From contig NZ_MCIB01000040.1 of the NCBI RefSeq assembly GCF_003609645.1, positions 43,157 to 107,156 on the forward strand: 64,000 bases of DNA, written 5' to 3'. Source of the DNA: Thermohalobacter berrensis (GTDB taxonomy: Bacteria > Bacillota > Clostridia > Tissierellales > Thermohalobacteraceae). Positions 1 to 9,347 of this stretch are shown one piece after another. The translations under genes were made by a program, and so were the position numbers. Position 1 is the stretch's first letter. Each line of letters opens with the position of its first letter. The notes beneath the pieces were generated by a model. That model was not told the DNA's origin, made no database searches, and worked only from the letters and a program-made list of their open reading frames with translations.

Positions 1-311
1 TTGGAACATCACTACCTGAACTTGTGACTTCAGTTACAGCTGCTTTAAAGGGACATGGTGAATTAGCTGTTGGAAATGTTGTTGGAGCTGATATATTAAA
101 TATCCTCTTTGTTATAGGTTCAGCAGCAAGTTTTTCAAAAAATGGAATTCAAGTTCCTGTAGATTTCTTTAAACTATATTTCCCAGCTATGATATTTATA
201 TTAACTGTATTTAGGGTAGGCTCTATTTATTCAAAGGATGAATTGAAGCGTCCATTCGGTCTAATATTATTAGGAACATATATACTAATAACTGCATTAA
301 GCTACGTTTAA
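1..311 (+). CDS. Sodium/calcium exchanger (CaCA family) membrane protein, C-terminal part
   Basis: The gene runs in from before the window; codons are in frame from base 3. The visible ~102 residues open with GTSLPELVTS, followed by GNVVGADILNILFVIG. This is the ion-binding alpha-repeat signature of K+-dependent Na+/Ca2+ exchanger-like (YrbG-type) proteins. It is followed by two hydrophobic segments ending in LLGTYILITALSYV. Such proteins exchange Na+ and Ca2+ or other cations across the membrane. An internal GTG at 24 is not a credible start because the alpha-repeat begins upstream of it. The substrate cannot be deduced from this fragment. Confidence 0.8.
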   Translation, partial: GTSLPELVTSVTAALKGHGELAVGNVVGADILNILFVIGSAASFSKNGIQVPVDFFKLYFPAMIFILTVFRVGSIYSKDELKRPFGLILLGTYILITALSYV

Positions 312-580
312 AAACAATTGACAATTTACAATGGACAATTGACAATTATAATTAGATAAAAAAATTAGGAACAAAAAACGTAGAGCACATTTTAATGTGC
401 GATTTAGTACAAAAATCACGAAACACGAGATTAAAGGCAATTGACAATTAGAATAAGTTAGTAGCATGTAGTTAGTTGTTAGTAAAGTACAGTTGTTAGC
501 TCTTGGTTCCTAGCAAAAAAATTTTAGTTTTGCTGAGAGCTGAGAGCTAAGAACTAACAACTAACAACTGCTTTTATCAA
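312..580. repeat. Intergenic repeat element with imperfect inverted ends
   Basis: This gene-free stretch starts with an AATTGACAAT-type short repeat (315-347) and a small hairpin GCACATT/AATGTGC (386-401). It then carries a MITE-like segment. Its left part (about 488-510) reads ACAGTTGTTAGCTCTTGGTT and its right part (about 548-571) reads GAACTAACAACTAACAACTG, an imperfect inverted pair. The same end sequences bound the repeat composites near 25.2, 30.5 and 51.3-52.0 kb. No ORF is credible here. Confidence 0.55.
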
Positions 581-585
581 TCGTT

Positions 586-615
586 GCTGATGGATTCAAT
601 CCATCAGCTTTTTTT
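586..615 (+). terminator. Intrinsic terminator-like hairpin, CTGATGG family
   Basis: The 10-bp arms GCTGATGGAT/ATCCATCAGC enclose a 3-nt loop and are followed by seven T. It lies between the exchanger and the lipoprotein gene. The same stem sequence recurs in several other terminators of this window. Confidence 0.75.
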
Positions 616-705
616 GTTTCAACAATAACTGCATAAAAATATACATTAGGGTAATTATATAATAAAGAAATTTTAATTATTAAGTAAAAATGGAGGTTAA
701 TCATA

Positions 706-2085
706 GTGTTAAAGAATGTTATAAAAAGAACTTTTAGCATTTTTATAATATTAATAATTTTAATTCAAGTAAGTGCTTGTACAAATGGGAATATAAAAGA
801 AGAATCTAACAATGGTGCAGAAAAGCCGAAAATGGAAAATGATAATAAAGATAACAAAAAGACTGATTATACTGAGGAAAATGCACAATTAAAAAGACTA
901 CTTCCTCAAAGAGAAGATTATAAATGGATATATAGTGGATTTGCTGAGTATGGACATCAGATGGATTTAAAAAGTATCACAGAATTAGAGGATAGAACTA
1001 TTTATTCAGTAAATGGAAAAATATTTGATCCTTCAGGGGGAGAAGCTAAAGGAAACTTTAACTTAGAGATAATATATACAATTAAGGATGGAGAGTTAAT
1101 TCAAACAAAAAGGGAAGAAAAGATGATGGATTCAATTTTTAATTCATTAACTTTAATAAAAACTCCCCTTGAAGAGGGAAATAAGTGGGATCAAAAGCTT
1201 GAAGATGAAGACGGTAATAAATATAAGTTGAGATGTTTCATTGAGGATATTAAAGAAGAGAATGGGAAAAAGGTTTATTCTGTTAGATATGAAGATACAA
1301 AAGGCGATTATTATGAAAAAAGAGAAATAAAAGAAGGTGTAGGAGTAATAAGCTTTGAGAGGTTATATAAAGGAAATGAAGAAAATTTCACAATCGGATA
1401 TTCTTTATATGGAAAGGCCAGTGGATATAATAATTATTTAAATATGAAAAAATACCTACCACCATTAGAAAAAAGGCTTGTATATCATGGATTAGCAGAA
1501 TATGGCCATTCAGGAGTATTAAGAAAAGTATCAGAGGATGAAACAAAGGCTATATATGAATTTTTAGGAGATTATGAAGATGGTTCCGGACTAGGAGGAG
1601 AATTTAAAGTCTTATATACTCTAAACTATCAAAATGGAACAGTTACAGAAGAGGTTATAAGTAATACAAGGACTGATGAAAAAAGGGTTAACTCAATATT
1701 AAAAAATTTAATAATACTAAAATTACCGATTGAAACAGGGAATAGATGGTTTCAAAATATAGAAATAGATGGGAAAGAATATCTAATGGAAGGAAAAATA
1801 ATTGATATTTCATATAAAGACCAGTCCTATTATCCTATTGGAAAAATAGATGAACAAAATCCTATAGTGAAGGTTAGATATATTGTTAAGGATATAGAAG
1901 GCTATTTTAATAATACCTATATTGAAGAAAGGCAATTTGAAGCAGGTAGAGGTCTTATAGCATTTTCAAAACTAATGAAGGGTGATATACCTGTATCAGG
2001 AAAAGAACTGGAAGATTATGATAAGGTTAATGAAGCAATAATGCAAAGGATGTTTGGATATGGATTATCATATATAAGAGAATAG
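706..2085 (+). CDS. Predicted lipoprotein with two tandem homologous domains
   Basis: The protein has 459 residues and starts with GTG, preceded by GGAGG at 692-696. Residues 1-24 form a lipoprotein signal peptide, with lipobox VSAC and lipid-accepting Cys25, followed by a polar Asn/Glu/Lys linker (26-60). The mature part seems to be an internal duplication. Residues from ~65 (LLPQREDYKWIYSGFAEYGH) resemble those from ~248 (YLPPLEKRLVYHGLAEYGH). Each copy continues with a similar beta-rich pattern, including 'NSLTLIKTPLEEGNKW' and 'KNLIILKLPIETGNRW'. No enzymatic motif is visible. I do not recognise a named family. It is probably an exported, membrane-anchored protein of unknown function. Confidence 0.75.
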   Translation: MLKNVIKRTFSIFIILIILIQVSACTNGNIKEESNNGAEKPKMENDNKDNKKTDYTEENAQLKRLLPQREDYKWIYSGFAEYGHQMDLKSITELEDRTIYSVNGKIFDPSGGEAKGNFNLEIIYTIKDGELIQTKREEKMMDSIFNSLTLIKTPLEEGNKWDQKLEDEDGNKYKLRCFIEDIKEENGKKVYSVRYEDTKGDYYEKREIKEGVGVISFERLYKGNEENFTIGYSLYGKASGYNNYLNMKKYLPPLEKRLVYHGLAEYGHSGVLRKVSEDETKAIYEFLGDYEDGSGLGGEFKVLYTLNYQNGTVTEEVISNTRTDEKRVNSILKNLIILKLPIETGNRWFQNIEIDGKEYLMEGKIIDISYKDQSYYPIGKIDEQNPIVKVRYIVKDIEGYFNNTYIEERQFEAGRGLIAFSKLMKGDIPVSGKELEDYDKVNEAIMQRMFGYGLSYIRE

Positions 2086-2171
2086 AAAAATAAGCAACGA
2101 ATTTTCATAAATACTTTTTTGCATTAATCATACTCCAACTGTACATACTAGTTTTGAAGGAGTGTGATTAT

Positions 2172-2765
2172 ATGCAATTTTATGAAGTAATAAAAAACAG
2201 AAGAAGTATAAGAAATTTTAAAAGTACACCTGTTAATGAAAACAGTTTAGCAAGGATGATAAATGCTGCTATGATGGCACCTTCATGGAAGGATAATACA
2301 TCATATAGATTTATTCTAATAAATGATGGAAATGAAAAAGAAATGTTAGCACAAACAATTAGAAATGATACAAATGAGGCAGCAATGGCAGTAAGGCAAG
2401 CACCTATGGTGGCAGTAGTTGTAGCCAACCCACAAGAATCAGGAGTTATGGCAGATAGGGAATACTATTTAGTAGATAGTGCTATTGCTATGGAGCATTT
2501 TGTTCTTGCAGCTACTAATGAAGGATATGGTACCTGTTGGATTGGAGCTTTTGATGAGGATAGAGTAAGGGAGATTTTATCTATTCCAAACAATTTTAGA
2601 GTAGTGGCGATGACACCAATAGGAGAGGTTGCAGAAGAAAATGCTCATCATTCTAAAAAAGATGTTAGAGAATACGTATTTTTAAATGGATGGGGAAGAC
2701 CATATACAGAAAATATCTCTAACAATAATGAAAATATTATAACGGGAATTCCTCCAGTAATGTAG
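2172..2765 (+). CDS. Nitroreductase family FMN-dependent oxidoreductase
   Basis: From the chosen ATG the protein has 197 residues. AAGGAG at 2157-2162 sits nine bases upstream, so the upstream TTG at 2154 is unlikely. The start MQFYEVIKNRRSIRNF is the classic nitroreductase N-terminus, with the RRSIR phosphate/FMN-contacting motif. MMAPSWKDNTSYRFI and GYGTCWIGAFDEDRVREIL are the usual central motifs. The family reduces nitro compounds, quinones or enones with NAD(P)H. The physiological substrate is unknown. The gene stands alone and is followed at once by a strong terminator. Confidence 0.85.
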   Translation: MQFYEVIKNRRSIRNFKSTPVNENSLARMINAAMMAPSWKDNTSYRFILINDGNEKEMLAQTIRNDTNEAAMAVRQAPMVAVVVANPQESGVMADREYYLVDSAIAMEHFVLAATNEGYGTCWIGAFDEDRVREILSIPNNFRVVAMTPIGEVAEENAHHSKKDVREYVFLNGWGRPYTENISNNNENIITGIPPVM

Positions 2766-2767
2766 TT

Positions 2768-2794
2768 AAAACAGCGAGCTTTGCTCGCTGTTTT
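2768..2794 (+). terminator. Terminator after the nitroreductase gene
   Basis: Perfect 12-bp arms AAAACAGCGAGC/GCTCGCTGTTTT enclose a 3-nt loop (TTT), starting just past the stop codon. The A and T runs on both sides make it potentially bidirectional. Confidence 0.85.
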
Positions 2795-3080
2795 AATGTC
2801 TAGAAAAGTATATTTCTATGAATTGCTGAAAAAAGGAAGAATAACAACTAACTAACAAATCGACAAAGTAGATTTTGTTCCTGTTTAGGAGTTCAAACAT
2901 TTTTTTACAAGAAATTGCACGTGTGAATCTAAGTGAATTCAAGGCATACAATAAATTATAAACATTTACTATAAAATAATGTTTTTATCCCTAAAGATTG
3001 ACCTTAAAACTAAGAGCTAGGGGCTGAGGGCTAACAAAGCGTCGTCAGACGCATTTGTTCTGTCTTTTTCAAACAACTAC
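2795..3080. other. Intergenic stretch with a degenerate repeat and a second hairpin
   Basis: No gene is seen. The stretch has fragments resembling the dispersed repeats (AACAACTAACTAAC near 2845, GAGCTAGGGGCTGAGGGCTAAC near 3014). It also has a hairpin AACAAA-GCGTC/GACGC-TTTGTT (3033-3058) followed by CTGTCTTTTT, which looks like a further terminator ahead of thrC. I see no T-box or other known threonine leader. Confidence 0.45.
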
Positions 3081-3109
3081 TTGTACAAATATTCAAAAAA
3101 TTGTATTAT
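3081..3109 (+). promoter_or_regulatory. Probable vegetative promoter of thrC
   Basis: TTGTAC (3081-3086) and TATTAT (3104-3109) are 17 bp apart. The -10 box ends 33 bp before the thrC start codon. This matches a housekeeping sigma-A promoter. Confidence 0.5.
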
Positions 3110-3142
3110 TAATATAATATTATAGAAGTTTGGAGGGGTAAA

Positions 3143-4633
3143 ATGGCAGGAATATATTATGAGAGTACAAGGGGAGGGGTACGAAAAATCACTTCTTCAG
3201 AGGCTATAGTAAAAGGGATTGCAGATGATGGGGGATTATATGTACCAGAGATCTTTCCTAAGCTTGATATACCACTAGAAAATCTACTAAATAAAGACTA
3301 TAGAGAGCTTGCCCTTTATATATTAAAGAAATACTTATCAGATTTTAATGACAATGAACTAATAAGATGTGTTAATAATGCCTATGATGAAAAATTTCAA
3401 AAAAAGGAAATAGTACCTTTAGTAGAAAAGGATAATTTGCATTTCTTAGAATTGTATCATGGACCAACCCTTGCCTTTAAGGATATGGCCTTATCAATAT
3501 TACCCTATTTTATAAAGGAGGCAATGAGAAAATTAAATATTAATAAAGAAGTAGTAATACTTACAGCCACATCAGGGGATACAGGAAAGGCTGCCTTAGA
3601 AGGTTTTGCAAATGTAGAGGGTACTAAAATAATAGTATTTTATCCTAAAGACGGAGTTAGCAAAATTCAGGAAAGACAAATGATAACTCAAAAAGGGAAA
3701 AACACCTTTGTTATAGGAATAGAGGGTAATTTTGATGATGCACAAAGGGGAGTAAAAGAGATATTTAAGGATAGAGAATTTAATAAAAAGCTTCAGGAAA
3801 ACAACTATACATTTTCATCAGCTAATTCAATTAATATAGGAAGGTTAATTCCTCAAATTGTATATTATGTTTATGCATATTTAAAACTATTAAGGGATTC
3901 AAAAATTAGTAAAGGAGAAAAGATAAATATAGTTGTCCCTACTGGGAACTTTGGTAATATATTAGCAGCCTTTTATGCTAAAAACATGGGATTACCAATA
4001 AATAAGCTTATATGTGCATCTAATGAAAACAATGTTCTTTATGACTTTTTTAAAACAGGTGTATATAACAGTAATAGAAAACTTATACTTACAAGTTCAC
4101 CCTCTATGGATATTCTTATCTCAAGTAATCTAGAAAGGCTTTTATTTGAGATAAGTGGTCGAGATGCAGAACTTATAAAAGATTTAATGGAAAAGTTAAA
4201 ATCTGAAGGGGAATTTAAAATACCAAGAAAAATGAAGGATAAATTAAAAAATTTCTATGGAGAATATGCAACTGAGGAAGAAACCTATAGGGCTATAAAA
4301 GAGGTTTATCAATTAACAGGATATGTAATAGATACTCATACAGCAGTTGCCTATTCAGTATATACAAAATATAAGAGAAATACGTTAGATAATACTAAAA
4401 CAGTTATTGCATCAACGGCAAGTCCATTTAAATTCACTAGAAGTGTCTACGAAGCCCTTAATGGAGACAATAATAATTTTACTGACTTCCAACTAATAGA
4501 CAAATTATCAAAATATACAAACTTAAAGACACCAAAAGCTATAGAGGATATTAAAAATAGAGAAGTTATCCATAGAAGGGTTTGTAAGAAGAATGAAATG
4601 AAAAAGGTTGTAGAGAAAATATTATTAGGTTAG
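3143..4633 (+). CDS. thrC: Threonine synthase
   Basis: This 496-residue PLP enzyme converts O-phospho-L-homoserine to threonine, the last step of threonine synthesis. The N-terminus ([32 protein letters not shown]) is typical of the longer, fungal/enterobacterial-like class of threonine synthases. The PLP-binding lysine is in PTLAFKDMA (Lys113), and [13 protein letters not shown] is the conserved SGDTG loop. GGAGGGG (3132-3138) precedes ATG 3143. Homoserine kinase follows 8 bp downstream, so the two are co-transcribed. Homoserine dehydrogenase is not in the window. Confidence 0.95.
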   Translation: MAGIYYESTRGGVRKITSSEAIVKGIADDGGLYVPEIFPKLDIPLENLLNKDYRELALYILKKYLSDFNDNELIRCVNNAYDEKFQKKEIVPLVEKDNLHFLELYHGPTLAFKDMALSILPYFIKEAMRKLNINKEVVILTATSGDTGKAALEGFANVEGTKIIVFYPKDGVSKIQERQMITQKGKNTFVIGIEGNFDDAQRGVKEIFKDREFNKKLQENNYTFSSANSINIGRLIPQIVYYVYAYLKLLRDSKISKGEKINIVVPTGNFGNILAAFYAKNMGLPINKLICASNENNVLYDFFKTGVYNSNRKLILTSSPSMDILISSNLERLLFEISGRDAELIKDLMEKLKSEGEFKIPRKMKDKLKNFYGEYATEEETYRAIKEVYQLTGYVIDTHTAVAYSVYTKYKRNTLDNTKTVIASTASPFKFTRSVYEALNGDNNNFTDFQLIDKLSKYTNLKTPKAIEDIKNREVIHRRVCKKNEMKKVVEKILLG

Positions 4634-4641
4634 GTGATAAT

Positions 4642-5529
4642 ATGATTAAAATAAGGGTTCCAGCTACAAGTGCCAATATTGGTCCAGGTTTTGACTGTTT
4701 AGGAATAGCCCTTAATATGTATAATACTTTTTTTATTGAGGAAATAGAAAAAGGAGTAATAATTGAGGGATGTGAAGATAAGTTTTGTAATGAAAATAAC
4801 TTAGTTTATTCGGCAATGAAAAAATCCTTTGAAAAACTGGGATATAAATATAAGGGAATAAAAATTAATATAAAAGGTCAAATACCTGTTTCAAGGGGGT
4901 TAGGAAGTAGTGCAGCATGTATATTAGCTGGGGTTATTGGTGCAAATGAAATAGCATCTGCAGGGTTAAATAGAGAGGAAATATTACAGTTAGCAACAGA
5001 AATAGAAGGTCACCCAGATAATGTTACTCCTGCACTATTTGGAGGAATGACAGCTTCTGTATATGAAAAAAATAGGGTTTATTATAGTAATATAAAAATC
5101 CAAAAAGGATTAAAATTTTGTACTCTAATCCCAGACTTTCAGTTATCTACAGCTAAGGCAAGGGCTGTCCTTCCTAAAAAGATTGATTATGAAGATGGAG
5201 TATTTAATGTTGGAAGAGTATCTTTAATGATTTCTGCACTTACTAATGGTCAATTTGATTTAATAAAAATAGCAAGTAAAGACAAATTACATGAAAACTA
5301 TAGGGGAAATCTTATAAGAAATTATCACAATATAGTTAGAGAATGTGAAAAATTAGATAGTTTAGGGACGTTTTTAAGTGGTGCTGGACCAACTATTATG
5401 GCAGTTTTAGAAGAGGATAATAAAGATTTTTATAATAACATAAAAAAATTCCTTTATAACTTAGAAGATAATTGGGAAGTAAAAGAATTACAAATTGATT
5501 ATAATGGTGTTGTTATAGAAAATACTTAA
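4642..5529 (+). CDS. thrB: Homoserine kinase
   Basis: This 295-residue GHMP-family kinase phosphorylates homoserine to the substrate of the preceding ThrC. The N-terminal [21 protein letters not shown] and the ATP-binding glycine/serine loop [11 protein letters not shown] (residues 82-92) are diagnostic, as is the C-terminal [13 protein letters not shown]. It begins eight bases after thrC, with AGGTGATAAT acting as RBS. A hairpin at 5542-5563 ends the thrCB unit. Confidence 0.95.
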   Translation: MIKIRVPATSANIGPGFDCLGIALNMYNTFFIEEIEKGVIIEGCEDKFCNENNLVYSAMKKSFEKLGYKYKGIKINIKGQIPVSRGLGSSAACILAGVIGANEIASAGLNREEILQLATEIEGHPDNVTPALFGGMTASVYEKNRVYYSNIKIQKGLKFCTLIPDFQLSTAKARAVLPKKIDYEDGVFNVGRVSLMISALTNGQFDLIKIASKDKLHENYRGNLIRNYHNIVRECEKLDSLGTFLSGAGPTIMAVLEEDNKDFYNNIKKFLYNLEDNWEVKELQIDYNGVVIENT

Positions 5530-5541
5530 AATACTTTTCAT

Positions 5542-5571
5542 ATCCGTAACTTTTGTTACGGATTTTTTTTG
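5542..5571 (+). terminator. thrB terminator that also contains a regulator-like palindrome
   Basis: Perfect 9-bp arms ATCCGTAAC/GTTACGGAT enclose TTTT and are followed by eight T, a textbook terminator for thrCB. The stem contains GTAAC-N4-GTTAC (5546-5559), the same palindrome found at 8470-8483. It lies 29.5 bp (centre to first base) from the TATAAT at 5582-5587. It may therefore double as the operator of the cupin-hcp promoter. Confidence 0.8.
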
Positions 5572-5587
5572 TTTTTAATCATATAAT
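5546..5587 (+). promoter_or_regulatory. Predicted Crp/Fnr-type activated promoter of cupin-hcp
   Basis: The palindrome GTAAC-TTTT-GTTAC is centred at 5552.5 and the -10 box TATAAT occupies 5582-5587. There is no good -35 hexamer at 17 bp. The centre lies about 41.5 bp before the expected transcription start near 5594, the class II position for Crp/Fnr-family activators. The identical geometry occurs at 8470-8511. Assignment to the regulator encoded at 7746-8423 is inference. Confidence 0.55.
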
Positions 5588-5615
5588 AAAAACAACTAAT
5601 GATAGGAGGGATAAA

Positions 5616-5942
5616 GTGATAGAAAAAGTATATGAATTTAAAAATTCAGAAACAAAAATGATAGAAAAAATAGTAAATGATGAAAATGCTGCAATAAATC
5701 ATATGATACTTACTAAAGATACAGGACTTCCAGAACACTATTCAAACTCCAATGTGTACATGATAATTATTAGAGGAACAATGTCTATTAAATTAGACGA
5801 CCAAGATACTAAGGAGTATATGGCAGGCAAAATTCTTAATATTCCATATAACACAAAAATGAATGTTAAAAATCTTCATGATGATATATTAGAGTTTTTT
5901 GTAGTTAAGGCGCCAAGTCCTAAAAACTATGATAAAAAGTAA
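5616..5942 (+). CDS. Small cupin-domain protein
   Basis: The GTG at 5616 is preceded by AGGAGGG (5604-5610); the longer frame from 5553 would begin inside the terminator and is rejected. The 108-residue product has a single cupin barrel. GLPEHYSNSNVYMIIIRGTM is motif 1 with His and Glu ligand candidates, and MAGKILNIPYNTKMNV is motif 2. A metal-binding or small-ligand sensor role is typical of the family; no substrate can be named. It lies 79 bp before hcp with no terminator between. Co-expression with nitrosative-stress genes is likely. Confidence 0.75.
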   Translation: MIEKVYEFKNSETKMIEKIVNDENAAINHMILTKDTGLPEHYSNSNVYMIIIRGTMSIKLDDQDTKEYMAGKILNIPYNTKMNVKNLHDDILEFFVVKAPSPKNYDKK

Positions 5943-6021
5943 ATCATAGTTTATGTATAGAAATACAGGGTAATAAAAATAATGTTTGAAAGTTTTGAAA
6001 AATAAAAAGGGGGTTTTATTT

Positions 6022-7674
6022 ATGAATAATGCCAAAATGTTTTGTTTTCAATGTCAAGAGGCTTCAAGAGGAAAGGGATGTACTGTAAGAGGAGTATGTG
6101 GAAAGACAGCTGATGTAGCTAACCTTCAAGATTTACTTATCTATGTTCTAAAGGGAATTTCAATGTATAACTTAAAGGCTAAGGATAATGGTATTAATAA
6201 AGAGGATGTAGATAAGTTTGTAATGGAATCATTATTTATGACTATTACTAATGCTAACTTTGCTAGAAATGATTTTATATTAAAGGTTAAGGAAGCCTTA
6301 GATTTAAGAGATAAATTAGCTAAAGAATTAGAAGAAAAGGGAATAGATACTTCAGATATAACTCATGATGCAGCACACTGGAAAGCAACAGAAGAAGAAT
6401 TTGATAAAAAGGCAGAAGAGGTAGGAGTTTTAACTACTGAAAATGAAGATGTAAGATCATTAAGGGAGCTTATTACTTACGGTGTTAAGGGAATGGCAGC
6501 ATATAGTTATCACGCTGATAATTTAGGTTATAATAGTGAAGATATATTTACTTTTATGCAAAAGGCTTTAGCTGCAACTTTAGATGATTCTCTAACAGCA
6601 GACGACTTAGTTAATCTTACTCTAGAAACTGGTAAGTATGGTGTAGATGCATTAGCATTATTAGACAAAGCTAATACTTCTACTTATGGTAATCCTGAAA
6701 TAACAAAGGTAAATATAGGTGTAAGAAATAGACCGGGTATATTAATTAGTGGACACGACTTAAAGGACTTAGAACAACTATTAGAACAGACAAAGGATAC
6801 TGGTGTAGATGTATATACACATAGTGAAATGCTTCCAGCAAATTATTATCCAGCATTTAAAAAGTATGACCATTTCGTAGGAAACTATGGTAATGCATGG
6901 TGGAAGCAAAAAGAAGAGTTTGAAAAGTTTAATGGACCAATTCTAATGACAACTAACTGTTTAGTTCCACCAAAAGATTCTTACAAGGATAGAGTTTATG
7001 CTGCAGGTCCTGTTGGATTTGATGGAATAAAATATATTGAGGAAAAAGAAGATGGAACAAAAGACTTTTCAGAAATAATTGAGCATGCTAAAAAATGTGA
7101 ACCACCAGTTGAAATTGAGAAGGGAGAAATAGTTGGTGGATTTGCACACAATCAGGTTTTAGCCCTTGCTGATAAGGTAGTAGAGGCAGTTAAATCAGGC
7201 GCTATTAAGAAGTTCTTTGTAATGGCTGGTTGTGACGGAAGAATGAAAGATAGAGAATATTACACAGAATTTGCTGAAAAACTTCCGAAGGATACAGTAA
7301 TCCTTACAGCTGGATGTGCAAAATATAGATATAATAAGCTTGACTTAGGGGATATTGGAGGAATTCCAAGGGTACTAGATGCAGGTCAATGTAATGACTC
7401 ATACTCATTAGCAGTAATAGCTATGAAGTTAAAAGAAGTATTTGAACTAGAAGATATAAATGACTTACCAATTGCATACAATATTGCTTGGTATGAGCAA
7501 AAAGCTGTAATAGTATTACTAGCTCTATTATATCTAGGAGTTAAAAACATACACCTAGGTCCAACGCTACCAGCATTCTTATCAGAGAATGTAGCTAAAG
7601 TTCTAGTAGAAAAGTTTGGTATAGGTGGAATAAGTGAAGCTGATAAAGATGTAGAAATGTTTATGGCAGAGTAA
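6022..7674 (+). CDS. hcp: Hybrid cluster protein (hydroxylamine reductase)
   Basis: The product has 550 residues from ATG 6022, which follows AAAAAGGGGG (6004-6013); the upstream TTG at 5986 lacks an RBS. N-terminal cysteines Cys8-X2-Cys11-X8-Cys20-X5-Cys26 bind the cubane [4Fe-4S] cluster. Downstream the hybrid [4Fe-2O-2S] cluster motifs are present: [48 protein letters not shown] and DAGQCNDSY. In anaerobes the protein reduces hydroxylamine or nitric oxide. A Crp/Fnr regulator gene converges on it, and a matching palindrome precedes the unit. Confidence 0.95.
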   Translation: MNNAKMFCFQCQEASRGKGCTVRGVCGKTADVANLQDLLIYVLKGISMYNLKAKDNGINKEDVDKFVMESLFMTITNANFARNDFILKVKEALDLRDKLAKELEEKGIDTSDITHDAAHWKATEEEFDKKAEEVGVLTTENEDVRSLRELITYGVKGMAAYSYHADNLGYNSEDIFTFMQKALAATLDDSLTADDLVNLTLETGKYGVDALALLDKANTSTYGNPEITKVNIGVRNRPGILISGHDLKDLEQLLEQTKDTGVDVYTHSEMLPANYYPAFKKYDHFVGNYGNAWWKQKEEFEKFNGPILMTTNCLVPPKDSYKDRVYAAGPVGFDGIKYIEEKEDGTKDFSEIIEHAKKCEPPVEIEKGEIVGGFAHNQVLALADKVVEAVKSGAIKKFFVMAGCDGRMKDREYYTEFAEKLPKDTVILTAGCAKYRYNKLDLGDIGGIPRVLDAGQCNDSYSLAVIAMKLKEVFELEDINDLPIAYNIAWYEQKAVIVLLALLYLGVKNIHLGPTLPAFLSENVAKVLVEKFGIGGISEADKDVEMFMAE

Positions 7675-7692
7675 ATAAATAGTTTATATGCT

Positions 7693-7728
7693 TTAAAAAG
7701 CTGATGGATTAATCCATCAGCTTTTTAA
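7693..7728. terminator. Bidirectional terminator between hcp and the Crp/Fnr regulator
   Basis: This is a perfect 36-bp palindrome: TTAAAAAGCTGATGGATT joined to its reverse complement. A runs on one side and T runs on the other serve both converging genes. Its stem is the CTGATGG sequence seen at several other terminators here. Confidence 0.85.
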
Positions 7729-7745
7729 TTAACTGTAAAAAACGG

Positions 7746-8423
7746 TTAAAATAATTCATCCTCAAGTTTATCAATATCTAATATTTTTACTGTTTTTCTA
7801 TCAAAATCAATTAACCCTTCCTTTTTCATTTTAGCCAATTCCCGGGAAAGGGATGGTCTAGGTATTCCAAAGCGTTCAGCCATTTCCTTTCTAGAAAGCT
7901 TAATTTTAATAGTTTGGCTTTTTTGTTTGCTATATTCCTCTAAAAGAAAACTTGATATTTTTTCCCTTATTGTATGATATGAGAGGCTTTTTAACTTTCT
8001 GTTTAACATTAGAATTTTGTTTGATAAAAGCTCCATAAAGTTATTTAGTATATGTGTATTTGTACTGCATAATTTTAAGATTTCATGTTTATATATAAAC
8101 ATTATTTCCGTATTTTCCACTGCAACGATAGTTGCAGGGTATTCATTCATGTTTGAGAAAATAATTACCTCTCCAAATATACCACCTTTACTTATTCTGT
8201 TTATAGTTACTGTTTTTCCAGAGGGATAAATTTTTTGAATGTGTATACTTCCCTTTAAAACTATTCCGATACTTTTACAGTCATCTCCCTCTATTGCAAT
8301 TGTTTGATTTTTTGAAAATTTATTTACTTTATAATTAATTTTTTCTATAATATCTGATATACTTTTTTCGTCTAGACCCTTAAAAAGGGAACTTTTACTC
8401 AATATTTTTTCAATATTAGGCAT
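7746..8423 (-). CDS. Crp/Fnr-family transcriptional regulator, HcpR-like by context
   Basis: The 225-residue protein has an N-terminal cyclic-nucleotide-binding-like sensor domain (about residues 10-125; GEVIIFSNMNEYPATIVAVENTEIM). It has a C-terminal winged helix (about 145-215) with recognition region SRKEMAERFGIPRPSLSREL. No cysteine cluster typical of Fnr is present. Only two cysteines are seen (CKSI, LCST), so direct Fe-S sensing is unlikely; haem or another ligand is possible. Convergence with hcp and two copies of a GTAAC palindrome nearby suggest it controls hcp and the ferredoxin-like gene, as HcpR does in other anaerobes. GGAGG precedes the start. Confidence 0.85.
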   Translation of the reverse strand: MPNIEKILSKSSLFKGLDEKSISDIIEKINYKVNKFSKNQTIAIEGDDCKSIGIVLKGSIHIQKIYPSGKTVTINRISKGGIFGEVIIFSNMNEYPATIVAVENTEIMFIYKHEILKLCSTNTHILNNFMELLSNKILMLNRKLKSLSYHTIREKISSFLLEEYSKQKSQTIKIKLSRKEMAERFGIPRPSLSRELAKMKKEGLIDFDRKTVKILDIDKLEDELF

Positions 8424-8459
8424 AAAGAACCTCCTGTAAAATATAAAATTTTAAATTTG

Positions 8460-8511
8460 GTTACAAAAGGTAACATAAGTTACCGACTTTTTAGTTTAAT
8501 CTTATTATAAT
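8460..8511 (+). promoter_or_regulatory. Operator and promoter region ahead of the ferredoxin-like gene
   Basis: Two overlapping inverted repeats are present: GTTAC-N5-GTAAC (8460-8474) and GGTAAC-ATAA-GTTACC (8469-8484). The -10 box TATAAT is at 8506-8511. The second palindrome has the same core and the same 29.5-bp spacing to its -10 as the site before the cupin gene. It lies between divergent genes, so the minus-strand regulator may also be autoregulated. Confidence 0.6.
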
Positions 8512-8545
8512 AAAATTAGAAAATCAATAAAAGGAGTGATTATGA

Positions 8546-9292
8546 ATGAAAAGAAAAATTATTCATATAGATGAAGAAAAATGTAATGGATGCGGATTAT
8601 GTGTTGATGCATGCCACGAAAGGGCAATTGAAATGGTAGATGGAAAGGCAAAGCTTGTAAAGGATGAATATTGTGATGGATTAGGAGATTGTCTTCCAGA
8701 ATGTCCAACAGGGGCTATAAGTATTATTGAAAGAGAGGCAAAGCCTTTTGATGAAGAAGCTGTTAAAAGAAGAATTGAAGAATTAGAGGAAAAAGAAAAA
8801 GCCCAAAAAGAAGATAATAGATTACCTTGTGGATGTCCAGGATCAGCAGCAAAACTAATTAATAGAGATACTCAAGATAAAGAAACTAAAGAGAATGAAA
8901 TAAAAGAAGATGGATATAATGAGGGCTCAGAATTAAGACAATGGCCAGTACAATTAAATCTAATTAATAGTAGAGCACCATACCTTGAAAATGCAGACTT
9001 ACTTATTGCAGCAGACTGTACAGCTTATGCCTATGCTAACTTCCACAAGGATTTTATTAAGGGAAGAATAACTATTATCGGCTGTCCTAAACTAGACAAT
9101 ATTGAATATTACAAAGAAAAGCTAATAGATATGTTTAAAAATAACAATATAAAAAGCATAAAAGTTGTTCGTATGATGGTTCCATGTTGTAGTGGAATTG
9201 TTCATGTAGTAAAGGAAGCAATGCTAGAAGCTAAGCAAATAGTACCATATAGTGAAGTAATTATTAGTCCTGAAGGAGAAATAATTTCTTAG
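8546..9292 (+). CDS. 4Fe-4S ferredoxin-domain protein with cysteine-rich C-terminal part
   Basis: The product has 248 residues; AAGGAGTGAT precedes ATG 8546. Residues ~10-65 hold two iron-sulfur motifs. The first, CNGCGLCVDACHE, is canonical. The second, CDGLGDCLPECP, has CX5CX3C spacing. A charged Glu/Lys linker follows (about 70-95), then CGCPGS, and a C-terminal domain with more cysteines (DCTAY, GCPKLDN, PCCSGIVHV). This could be another redox or metal site. Similar proteins often lie beside hcp, and an electron-transfer role to or from Hcp is plausible. The exact function is not known to me. Confidence 0.75.
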   Translation: MKRKIIHIDEEKCNGCGLCVDACHERAIEMVDGKAKLVKDEYCDGLGDCLPECPTGAISIIEREAKPFDEEAVKRRIEELEEKEKAQKEDNRLPCGCPGSAAKLINRDTQDKETKENEIKEDGYNEGSELRQWPVQLNLINSRAPYLENADLLIAADCTAYAYANFHKDFIKGRITIIGCPKLDNIEYYKEKLIDMFKNNNIKSIKVVRMMVPCCSGIVHVVKEAMLEAKQIVPYSEVIISPEGEIIS

Positions 9293-9347
9293 AATAATGG
9301 TTATAAAGTAGAATATATATGTCCATATATAAAGTGAGGTAGTTTAT

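Noticed and set aside
3033..3058. T-box or amino-acid leader ahead of thrC
   Set aside because: There is a hairpin but no AGGGTGGNACCGCG-like T-box sequence, no specifier arrangement and no leader peptide rich in Thr or Ile.
5553..5615. N-terminal extension of the cupin protein
   Set aside because: It would begin within the thrB terminator. GTG 5616 has a strong RBS and the cupin barrel begins after it.
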